This document shows, one piece after another, positions 24,206 to 31,162 of a stretch of 40,871 nt of DNA. Within the stretch, counting starts at the first letter, position 1; the number at the start of each line of letters is the position of its first letter. The DNA is taken from positions 1-40,871 of the forward strand of contig NZ_ABEA03000215.1 of assembly GCF_000171235.2 (NCBI RefSeq), read 5' to 3'. A model generated the notes under the pieces. That model saw only the letters and a program-made list of their open reading frames with translations. It was not told the DNA's origin and made no database searches. This DNA is from Geminisphaera colitermitum TAV2. GTDB taxonomy: Bacteria > Verrucomicrobiota > Verrucomicrobiia > Opitutales > Opitutaceae. A program made the position numbers and the translations under genes.

Positions 24206-25262
24206 GTGATGAATCACCGCACTCCATGGTGTCGCTTTCCGACTCCACGGGTTCGTCGAGGATTTCGCGGATGCGGGTGAGGGAGACGGTGGTTTTGCCG
24301 AGATCGGTGAGGATGCGGCCCATCTGGCGGACGGGCCAGAGCATGATGCCAAGGTAGGTGATAAAGGCGAAAAGGGTGCCGACAGTGATGTCTCCCCGGG
24401 CCACCCACCAGGCGCCAATGATGAGGGTGAGTCCGGTCTGGATGATGGAGACGAGGTCGCTGATGGACCAGTACCAGGCCATGAGGCGGAGCATGCGCAG
24501 GCTGGTGTCACGATAGGCGGCGTTGGGGGTGGCGAAGCGGGCGATCTCGTAGTCCTGACGGGCGAAGGCGCGCACGACACGGATGCCGGTGAGGTTTTCC
24601 TGCGCGACGCTGGTGAGCGCGCCCTCGGCTTCGTCCACGGCTTTGAAGACGTGGCGCACACGGACGAAATACACGTAGCTGTAGATCACGAGCGGTGGTA
24701 TCAGGATGAAGGATACGAGCGTCATCGGCACGTGGAGCAGGAGCATGAGCGGGAGAACGGTGGCGACGAGAATGAGGGAGTTGCCGATTTCCATGACTTG
24801 GACGGCGAGGAACTGGCGTGTGGTCTCGACGTCGCTGGTGCAGCGCTGGACGAGGTCGCCGGCGCTGGCGCGGTCGTGGTAACGGGAGGGCAGGTGGTTG
24901 AGGTGGTCGTAAAGCCGGTTTTTGAGGCGGCGCGCAATGCCGTCGCTGGCCAGGGCGGCAAGCCAGCCTTTGAGATAGGAGAAGGCGCCGGAGAGCGCGG
25001 TGATGCCAACCATGGCGACGACGGCGAGCCAGAGGTGATCGCGGAGATGATCGGGCCCGCCGAGGGCGGAGAGCGTGGCGGCGAGGAGCGGGGAGGCGTC
25101 GTGCGCGAGTTTGCCGGCGATGGCGTGGTCGAGGGCGACGCTGCCGACGAGGGGCACGAGGTAATTGAGTCCGGTGGCGAGGAGCAGACAGACGAGGGCG
25201 AGCGTGTAGCGGAGGCGTTGCCCGCGCATGAGGCGCCAAAGGGTGCGGAGTTGGGAAGTCAT
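24051..25262 (-). CDS. ABC exporter subunit 2, membrane half (frameshifted at a G14 run)
   Basis: Starts MTSQLRTLWRLMRGQRLRYT and holds the six-helix exporter membrane domain (LVCLLLATGLNYLVPLVG, AVVAMVGITALSGAFSYLKG, ILVATVLPLMLLLHVPMTLV and others, with the coupling segment RFYD-like NRLYDHLNHLPSRYHDR). It extends to EILDEPVESESDTMECGDSS, where a dispersed repeat and the homopolymer form the linker. After the homopolymer this frame reads nonsense and stops at 24051. The gene is thus off as sequenced, or the run was miscounted. The start at 25262 follows CTTTTC directly and no Shine-Dalgarno is seen. It is the first gene of the exporter pair. Confidence 0.88.
   Translation of the reverse strand: MTSQLRTLWRLMRGQRLRYTLALVCLLLATGLNYLVPLVGSVALDHAIAGKLAHDASPLLAATLSALGGPDHLRDHLWLAVVAMVGITALSGAFSYLKGWLAALASDGIARRLKNRLYDHLNHLPSRYHDRASAGDLVQRCTSDVETTRQFLAVQVMEIGNSLILVATVLPLMLLLHVPMTLVSFILIPPLVIYSYVYFVRVRHVFKAVDEAEGALTSVAQENLTGIRVVRAFARQDYEIARFATPNAAYRDTSLRMLRLMAWYWSISDLVSIIQTGLTLIIGAWWVARGDITVGTLFAFITYLGIMLWPVRQMGRILTDLGKTTVSLTRIREILDEPVESESDTMECGDSSPLCPTRFSASPASPPPPSRHSHTSHPARHRLLGHLCPQPYLHPPRHVASRA
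24156..24169 (+). repeat. G14 homopolymer that breaks ABC exporter subunit 2
   Basis: Fourteen G followed by AGGCGGGGG. Membrane and ATPase halves lie in frames that differ by one base across it. G13 or G16 would restore the fusion, and 13 is the commonest run length in the window. Confidence 0.9.
24175..24235. repeat. Palindromic GCGGTGATGAATCACCGC repeat in the exporter linker
   Basis: Contains the palindrome GCGGTGATGAATCACCGC and an adjacent GCGCTGAAGCGCG hairpin. Read on the minus strand it gives MECGDSSPLCPTRFSA, an ordinary-looking peptide in the linker. It is apparently a dispersed repeat captured in a coding sequence. Confidence 0.6.
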
Positions 25263-25459
25263 GAAAAGGCAGAGGCCGGAAGCCAGAAAACAGAAGTCAG
25301 AGGGCGGAAGCGGGAAAATGGAAGCCAGCGGTTGGCGTGATTGCCAATCGGCTGGTTTTTCCGTCCTCTGGTTTCTGTTCTCTGTCCTCTGGATTGTTTT
25401 GGTTTGTCCCGCCGCCTGGTCTTGCATCCCATCCCGCCCAACCTTCACCACGTCTTTTC
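25263..25459. repeat. Divergent promoter region filled by a CCTCTGG/CCAGAGG-type inverted repeat
   Basis: 197 bases between the divergent ABC subunit 2 and antiporter genes. An AGAGGCCGGAAGCCAGAAAA arm (from 25270) and a GTCCTCTGGTTTCTGTTCTC arm (about 25370-25390) are imperfect inverted repeats around GATTGCCAATCGGCTGG. Promoters for both genes must lie here but I cannot assign boxes. Confidence 0.6.
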
Positions 25460-27796
25460 ATGCAAAACATCGGCTTTCTCCAGGACATGGCGGTCATCCT
25501 CGTGGTGGCGGGGGTGGTGGGCTGGTTTTGCAAGCGGATCGGGGTGTCGGCGGTGGCCGGTTATTTGTTCGCGGGCATTTTGGTGGGGCCGTACACGCCG
25601 CCGCTGTCGCTGGTGATGAGCGAGGTGCGAATCGGGGTTGTGGTGCAGATCGGGATGGTGGTCTTGATGTTCTCGCTCGGGCTCCGGTTGAGCGTCACGA
25701 AGCTGCGAAGGATGGGGACGGGAATGTTTGTGGCGGTGCTGGCCTCGGCGGGTATTTTTTTCTATCTGGCCCGGGTGCTGGGATCGTCGGCGGGATTGAG
25801 CGGGTTGCAAAACATGTTCCTCGCGGGGGCGCTGCTGGTGAGTTCGTCGATCGTGGTGAGCAGGGTGCTGGGCGCAACCGGGACGTCGCATGAGCGGTCG
25901 GGGCAACTGGCGCTCGGGTTCACGTTGCTGGAGGATTTGGTGGGGGTGCTGATGCTGGCGGTGCTGACGTCGGTGGTGAAGTTTTCCGATGCGGCGGCGG
26001 GAGGGACGGGAGAGGCGCAGGGAGCAGGGCCGTGGTTGAGCCACGGACCGGAGTTGGGGACGACGCTCGGGCACTTCGGGGCGTTCATCGTGCTGGCGGG
26101 CATCGTGGGGTTGCTGTTGGTGCCGTGGCTGCTGCGCCGGATGAGTGTGTCCGCGAGCACGGAGTTGCAGACGTTGATGGTGGCGGGGGCGTTGTTTGGC
26201 GTGGCGGTGATCGCGGAGCGGGCGGGATATTCGCTGGCGCTGGGGGCGTTTTTATTGGGCATGATCGTGGCGGAAACGCCGCAGCGGGTGCAGGTGGAAC
26301 GGACGTTTGCAGGGATGCGTGATGTGTTGGGCGCGGTGTTTTTCGTGGCGGTGGGGATGCAGGTGGACCCGGCGCTGCTGGCGGAGGCATGGCTGCAAAT
26401 TTTGGGGTTCACAGTGTTCGCGCTCGTGGTGCGCACGCTGGCGCCGGCGGCGGGGTTGTTGATCGCAGGCGCGCCACAGCGGGAGGCGTTGCGGGCGGGG
26501 TTGCAACTGGTGCCGATCGGCGAGTTTTCCTTCATCATCGCGCAACTGGGCGTGTTGTCAGGCGTGATGCCGGAGAGGTTTTTCCCGGCGGTGGTGGGGG
26601 TGTCGTTGCTCACCACGCTGGCCGCGCCGGTGCTGGGACGTCATTCGGAGGGCATCGCCATGTGGGCGCTGTCGCACCAGCCGGTGTGGCTGGCGGCGTG
26701 GATTCGTTACTATCGTGGGTGGCTGGAGCGAATGCGGGTGCGGCGTCAGGAGAGCCGGTTGTGGCAGTTGAGCCGGAAGCGGTTTATTCAGATCGGCGTG
26801 GAGGCGGTTTTCGTGACGGGGGTGTTGTTGTTCGCAGACCAGCTCTTCGATGTGTCGGAGCAGTGGCTGGGAAAATGGCTGCCGTTTACGCATGCGCCGG
26901 CGGTGATTTTCTGGCTGGGATTGTGCCTGCTGTTGCTCGCGCCGTTGGTGGCATTGTGGCGCAACATCGGGGCGCTCGCCATCATCTACGCTCAGGTGTC
27001 GGTGCGGGGGCATCCGCACGCTGCGCGGCTTACGCCGGTCATCGTGACGTGCATCAAGATCATCGCGGGCATGGCGATGTTTGTATGGCTGGCGGCACTA
27101 CTGCCGGGCGGGGGCGGGGCGCGGTGGGTGATCGCAAGCACGGTGGTGTTCGGGGCGGGCGCATTGTTTTTGCTGCGGCGCAAATTGATCTACTGGCACA
27201 GCGAATTGGAGGTGGAGTTGCAGGGAATGTTGGAGAAAAAAATCTCCGGTGAGGACGGCGCGGCGGCTCCGTGGCTGCGCACGCACCGGGAGTGGAATTT
27301 GCGCATCGGCGAATGCGTGCTGCCCGACCTGGCGCAGTGCCAGGGAAAGACGCTGGCGGAGTTGCAGTTGCGCACGGCGTTCGGGTGCATCGTGGTGAGC
27401 ATCGAACGGCAGGGCGCGGTGATTTCGCTGCCGTCGCCCGACACGGCGCTGTATCCGCTCGACCGGGTGTTGCTGCTGGGCACGCCGGAGCAGATCAGGG
27501 CGGGACGGCATTTCCTGACGGGTGTGTCGGGGGAGCCGGCGGCGGCGGACTTCGAGAGTGTGAGTCTCGACACGGTGCTGGTGCCGGAGGACAGCCATGC
27601 GGCGGGACGGGCGCTGCGTGAACTGGAGGACGCGGGCGTGCCGCATATGCAGGTGGCAGGCATCCATCGCGGCAGGGAACGCATTCTTAATCCGGGTCCG
27701 GACGAGGTGTTGTTGCCCGGCGACGAACTGCTGGTGCTGGGCGCACCAGACAAGATCCGCAAGCTGGGCAAATGGCTGGCAACGACAGAGGCGTGA
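25460..27796 (+). CDS. CPA2-family monovalent cation/proton antiporter with TrkA-C domains
   Basis: 778-residue inner-membrane transporter that should exchange K+ or Na+ for H+ (KefB/KefC-like). The N-terminal half is the Na/H exchanger domain with 12-13 membrane segments (VILVVAGVVGWFCKRIGVSA, VAGYLFAGILVGP, LEDLVGVLMLAVLT, ALGAFLLGMIVAETPQ, and LVPIGEFSFIIAQLGVLSGV). Instead of the usual TrkA-N nucleotide-binding domain there are extra membrane segments at about residues 440-585. Two TrkA-C ligand domains follow (about 612-690, ECVLPDLAQCQGKTLAELQL; and about 700-775, DTVLVPEDSHAAGRALRELE). The start MQNIGFLQDM at 25460 follows CTTTTC. It is divergent from the exporter genes. The lack of TrkA-N makes regulation by NAD(H) or glutathione adducts less likely. 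Confidence 0.9.
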   Translation: MQNIGFLQDMAVILVVAGVVGWFCKRIGVSAVAGYLFAGILVGPYTPPLSLVMSEVRIGVVVQIGMVVLMFSLGLRLSVTKLRRMGTGMFVAVLASAGIFFYLARVLGSSAGLSGLQNMFLAGALLVSSSIVVSRVLGATGTSHERSGQLALGFTLLEDLVGVLMLAVLTSVVKFSDAAAGGTGEAQGAGPWLSHGPELGTTLGHFGAFIVLAGIVGLLLVPWLLRRMSVSASTELQTLMVAGALFGVAVIAERAGYSLALGAFLLGMIVAETPQRVQVERTFAGMRDVLGAVFFVAVGMQVDPALLAEAWLQILGFTVFALVVRTLAPAAGLLIAGAPQREALRAGLQLVPIGEFSFIIAQLGVLSGVMPERFFPAVVGVSLLTTLAAPVLGRHSEGIAMWALSHQPVWLAAWIRYYRGWLERMRVRRQESRLWQLSRKRFIQIGVEAVFVTGVLLFADQLFDVSEQWLGKWLPFTHAPAVIFWLGLCLLLLAPLVALWRNIGALAIIYAQVSVRGHPHAARLTPVIVTCIKIIAGMAMFVWLAALLPGGGGARWVIASTVVFGAGALFLLRRKLIYWHSELEVELQGMLEKKISGEDGAAAPWLRTHREWNLRIGECVLPDLAQCQGKTLAELQLRTAFGCIVVSIERQGAVISLPSPDTALYPLDRVLLLGTPEQIRAGRHFLTGVSGEPAAADFESVSLDTVLVPEDSHAAGRALRELEDAGVPHMQVAGIHRGRERILNPGPDEVLLPGDELLVLGAPDKIRKLGKWLATTEA

Positions 27797-27824
27797 ACCC
27801 AATACTGTTCAGATAAGGAAGGGA

Positions 27825-28000
27825 TTCACCACAAAGACGCAAAGGCACAAAGAACGACCAAAAAAAAAATCGTCTCCCAAAGAACATCAATCCACCCCTC
27901 GTCTGCATCCAAAAATCAACTACCGACTTTCCCACACCTTCTGATTCTGCATTGGCTGACTCTGGATTGGACTTTGTGCCTCTGCGTCTCTGTTGTTAAT
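27825..28000. repeat. AACCACAGAG-type inverted repeat, second copy
   Basis: Left arm TTCACCACAAAGACGCAAAG (from 27825) and right arm ACTTTGTGCCTCTGCGTCTC (from 27971) are imperfect inverted repeats and diverged relatives of 2037-2154. It fills the spacer between two convergent genes, where I see no gene. Confidence 0.78.
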
Positions 28001-28037
28001 TCCTTGCCCTAACGATAGTTGGCGTAAACCGGGGGGA

Positions 28038-28050
28038 GGGGGGGGGGGGG
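28038..28050 (+). repeat. G13 homopolymer downstream of LacI regulator 2
   Basis: GGGGGGA precedes thirteen G, then AGAGAGAAGGAGAGAGAGAG, which is itself a short AG repeat. Located 30 bases beyond the regulator stop codon. Confidence 0.88.
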
Positions 28051-28079
28051 AGAGAGAAGGAGAGAGAGAGACCGGGACG

Positions 28080-29195
28080 TTATTTTTCTGCAAGCCTCGC
28101 CGCCACCGTTTCGCCTGCGATCCAAGTTCCCTCGATCAACGTGCTCACGTGAACCGTCGGGCGTCCGCGTTCGCCCCGGTGGATCGCTTCGACAAGCAAC
28201 TCGACGGCCTTGGCGCCGATAAGGCGGGGGTTCTCGGTGATGCCGGAAAAGACCGGGGCGCGATCCCCGGTGATCCACTCGGTCGTGGGACCGGAGGGGA
28301 TGGAGAGCAGGGCAAAGCTGACATCATCCGGCACGCGCAATCCGGCATCATGTATCCATGAATACACGACGGGCCAGATCGTAAGCACGGCGTCGGGCCG
28401 GCGGCGGACCAGCCAGTCGAGAAACAATTCGCGGGTGAGAGGATTGCCAAAGAGCGGGGCCACGCGTTCGCGCGCGGGGAGGCGGCGCTGCTCGCTCCAG
28501 AAGGCGGCGGACCAGTTGTTGTCGGCGCGTTCGTCGCTGTCGGAGGCGAGGGCGAGGCCGATGCGTTTGCAGCCGAGGGCGCGCAGGCGGCGCACCGCCG
28601 TTTCCATGGCACGAAATTGATGCAGTGCCACAAGGTGAAGCTGCGGCGAGGCAAGCGTGTATCCAAATGTCACGGACGAAAATCGCTCGAAGGAAAAATT
28701 CTCGATGCGCGAGCCGGGCGCTGGCTGAGGGGCGACGAGCAGGCCGTTGATGCCGCGGGCCAGGAGGATGGACTCCACGCGGGCGGGCGTCATTCGCGGG
28801 GCGCGCAAGGCGTGGTCTTCGAGCACGTAGCCGAGTTCGCGCGCATGGTCCACCGCGCCGGCATGGTAGTCGCAAAAGGTGGCGCTCTTTTTCCAGCTCT
28901 CGCCTCCGGCATCGTTGGAGAGCCAGGCGAGCACGGCCCGGACTTCGACGGGACGCTTGCGGTGCCGGTAGGCGGCGAGGCCGGTGAGGTAGGGGTCGGG
29001 TGCATAGCCAAGCGTGGCGGCGGCGGCGCGCACGCGTTCGCGGGTGGCGGGTGTGACGAGCGGGTCGCCGCGCAGGGCCATCGACACGGTCGCCTGAGTC
29101 AACCCAAGCGCGCGGGCGATGTCCTTTTGCGTGGGGCGGGACGTGCCGCCGGAGCGGATTACGGGGGCGGAGACAGGGTTGGATGATTGCGTCAT
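28080..29195 (-). CDS. LacI family transcriptional regulator of the polysaccharide cluster
   Basis: 371 residues. A helix-turn-helix PTQKDIARALGLTQATVSMA at about residues 21-40 and hinge LGYAPDPYLTGL are followed by a ligand-binding domain with RGINGLLVAPQPA, CKRIGLALASDSD and the C-terminal LIEGTWIAGETV. The ATG at 29195 gives the standard LacI N-terminus. Upstream in-frame ATGs would add nonsense. It is divergent from the pseudopilin and next to glycoside hydrolase, symporter and lyase genes, so it probably represses or activates them in response to an oligosaccharide. A candidate operator lies at 29250-29263. Confidence 0.92.
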   Translation of the reverse strand: MTQSSNPVSAPVIRSGGTSRPTQKDIARALGLTQATVSMALRGDPLVTPATRERVRAAAATLGYAPDPYLTGLAAYRHRKRPVEVRAVLAWLSNDAGGESWKKSATFCDYHAGAVDHARELGYVLEDHALRAPRMTPARVESILLARGINGLLVAPQPAPGSRIENFSFERFSSVTFGYTLASPQLHLVALHQFRAMETAVRRLRALGCKRIGLALASDSDERADNNWSAAFWSEQRRLPARERVAPLFGNPLTRELFLDWLVRRRPDAVLTIWPVVYSWIHDAGLRVPDDVSFALLSIPSGPTTEWITGDRAPVFSGITENPRLIGAKAVELLVEAIHRGERGRPTVHVSTLIEGTWIAGETVAARLAEK

Positions 29196-29249
29196 GTCGG
29201 GTGAGCTCTGCCCAATGCAGGCAAAGGAGAAATGGAAGCACGAGCAGAT

Positions 29250-29263
29250 TTTATCCGTATAAA
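29250..29263. promoter_or_regulatory. Candidate LacI operator and promoter between regulator and pseudopilin
   Basis: TTTATCCGTATAAA is palindromic at 12 of 14 positions and lies 55 bases upstream of the regulator start. A similar core ATTCGTATA occurs at 31134-31142 before the glycoside hydrolase. The TATAAA at its end may also serve as a -10 box for the pseudopilin gene. Pattern only; no binding data. Confidence 0.4.
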
Positions 29264-29322
29264 TGGCGCAACACTTGTCTCGCACCATGCCAAGATCAGC
29301 TTCCCTCCAAAATCTCCCCACT

Positions 29323-30042
29323 ATGTTCCATATTCCTCCCACGATTATCCTGCGGCCATCTTCCTCATTTGGTTCTGGTTCTTTACCCAAAGCTTTCACC
29401 CTGATCGAATTGCTCACCGTCATTGCCATTATCGGCATTCTGGCGGCGATTCTCATTCCCACCGTTGGCAAGGTCCGCGAATCGGCCCGCGCCACCCAGT
29501 GCGCCAGCAATCTTCGTCAAGTCCAGGCAGGCAACATCGCCTACGCCACCGAAAACAAGGGCGGCTATGTGCCCATCCAGATCACGAGCGGCGACATAAA
29601 GTGGCACCGCAACCCCGCGTTTCTCGAATACATTTCCAAACAGCCTGGTAACATCACGCTGGGAAATTTTCCCAAAGCCCTCCGCTGCCCCACTGCGATT
29701 TCCGCCGGTAACAACCTGGGCTACACCTATGGCATCAATGCGAATAGCCGCTTCAGCACGGTCTCGGGCGTCGCCGTCCCCATGCGCCAGATTCGGATGG
29801 AGGAAATCCTTCGCCCATCGAAAACCATGGCCTTTGCGGACGGGGTTGACTGGCAGCTCTTTGCCGATGGAGCGGAGGGATACAAAGGCAACGAAACAGG
29901 TGCTTCACACGCTCCCGCCTACCGCCACGGCGGCAAAGCCAACCTCGTCTATTTCGACGGGCACGTCGCCCGCCTTCCCGTGGATGGCTTCAAAAACGAC
30001 GCCGGAGGCAAAACCGCCCTTCTCTGGCTGAATAAAGAATAA
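29323..30042 (+). CDS. Type II secretion-like pseudopilin of the polysaccharide cluster
   Basis: About 239 residues from [10 protein letters not shown], or 259 from an in-frame ATG at 29263. I prefer 29323 because 29263 lies inside the likely promoter/operator. The prepilin core is [20 protein letters not shown] with Glu at +5 after the predicted cleavage before F. The C-terminal [16 protein letters not shown] motif matches the other pseudopilin at 10583-11347, to which it is related in layout but not closely in its middle part. Also conserved are QCASNLRQ and [11 protein letters not shown]. It is the first gene of the plus-strand cluster. The role may be assembly of a surface or periplasmic fibre used with the PEP-CTERM protein. 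Confidence 0.86.
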   Translation: MFHIPPTIILRPSSSFGSGSLPKAFTLIELLTVIAIIGILAAILIPTVGKVRESARATQCASNLRQVQAGNIAYATENKGGYVPIQITSGDIKWHRNPAFLEYISKQPGNITLGNFPKALRCPTAISAGNNLGYTYGINANSRFSTVSGVAVPMRQIRMEEILRPSKTMAFADGVDWQLFADGAEGYKGNETGASHAPAYRHGGKANLVYFDGHVARLPVDGFKNDAGGKTALLWLNKE

Positions 30043-30132
30043 TCAAACGATGCCTTTGCCCGCCGTCTTGATCATTTGCCCGCATCTCACCCGCGTCTCT
30101 CGCACCAAAATATCAATCATAAAGCATCAACC

Positions 30133-31005
30133 ATGAATCCCGTCATGAACATCACGCCTCGAACCTCGCTTCGGACGCTTTTCGCGTTCCTCGCTCTCCT
30201 CACCGCAACAACCGCCGCGCACGCGCAAGTCATTCTGACCGGAAACGGCAGCTATACGCAGACGTTCAGCCAGAGTGAAATTTCCAGCAGCATCACCATC
30301 GCCACGGCCACCACATACACATGGACGGACAACACCAGCATCGTCGGCTGGTATTCCATCTTACCTGGCACCGCGAACACGCAGGTCATCACTACCAACA
30401 TGGGCGCACAACTCGGGAATGGCCTCTATCTTGCGCGGCAGGGCGGCACCAGCGCTGCGCTCGCCATCCGACGCTCCGACACTTCCACGGCATTCGCGGC
30501 ATTCGGTGTCCGCTTTCTCAACAACACAGGCAAGGAAATCACCGCCCTCGACATCAGTTATCTGGCCCAGCAATGGCAGAAAAACTCCGGCAACGACACC
30601 CTCGATTTCCAATACGCCATCGGTGCCACCTCCCTTAACGACGAGTTGGTCACGTGGATCGATCACAACGCCCTTGATGTCCCCACCTTCACCCTCGCCG
30701 CCAATGAAACCACCAAGAACCAAACCACAACCCCGGATCACACCACTCCCGCTTATTCCGGCACGCGTTCCTCCAGCATCACCGGCCTCTCCATTGCTGA
30801 CGGCCAGACCTTCTGGCTGCGCTGGGTGGACCGTAACATCGACGGCGTTGAACAAGCTCTCAGCGTGGACAACTTTAACCTTACTGTGACTTTCGCCTCT
30901 CCCCCACCCACCGTCCCAGAACCCGCCGCTTACGCGCTTGTCATCGCCCTGCTCAGTCTTGCCGGGTGCGCCCTCCATCGCTCGCGCCGCATCAGACAAA
31001 ATTGA
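30133..31005 (+). CDS. PEP-CTERM sorting domain protein
   Basis: 290 residues. Signal peptide at the N-terminus (TLFAFLALLTATTAAHAQ), then a beta-rich domain with SEISSSITIATATTYTWTDN and FWLRWVDRNIDGVEQALSVD, a form seen in many verrucomicrobial extracellular proteins of unknown function. The C-terminal exosortase signal is TVPEPAAYALVIALLSLAGC followed by HRSRRIRQN. The cysteine after the hydrophobic helix is unusual but tolerated in the family. The start ATG at 30133 precedes the signal peptide; 30145 is an alternative. It lies 90 bases after the pseudopilin and is followed by a terminator-like hairpin. Confidence 0.85.
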   Translation: MNPVMNITPRTSLRTLFAFLALLTATTAAHAQVILTGNGSYTQTFSQSEISSSITIATATTYTWTDNTSIVGWYSILPGTANTQVITTNMGAQLGNGLYLARQGGTSAALAIRRSDTSTAFAAFGVRFLNNTGKEITALDISYLAQQWQKNSGNDTLDFQYAIGATSLNDELVTWIDHNALDVPTFTLAANETTKNQTTTPDHTTPAYSGTRSSSITGLSIADGQTFWLRWVDRNIDGVEQALSVDNFNLTVTFASPPPTVPEPAAYALVIALLSLAGCALHRSRRIRQN

Positions 31006-31024
31006 TCCAGTCCTTTCTGACAAC

Positions 31025-31057
31025 GAGAGGCAGGACAACCGTGTTCCCTGCCTCTCG
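31025..31057 (+). terminator. Hairpin after the PEP-CTERM gene
   Basis: Perfect 10-bp stem GAGAGGCAGG (31025-31034) and CCTGCCTCTC (31048-31057), 13-base loop, followed by GTTTGTCC. It suggests that the pseudopilin/PEP-CTERM transcript ends or is attenuated here before the hydrolase. Confidence 0.65.
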
Positions 31058-31130
31058 TTTGTCCCCCCCTCCCCCCTGCCCCGCTTTCCTCCCCTGCCTT
31101 CTCCGGTTCCATGCCGGCACGGAAGTGTTA

Positions 31131-31143
31131 TATATTCGTATAC
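31131..31143. promoter_or_regulatory. Candidate promoter/operator before the glycoside hydrolase
   Basis: TATATTCGTATAC starts 32 bases upstream of the ATG. The core ATTCGTATA differs by one base from the core of the candidate operator at 29250-29263. TATATT could be a -10 box. Confidence 0.35.
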
Positions 31144-31162
31144 CTGATACACCGGAAAATAA

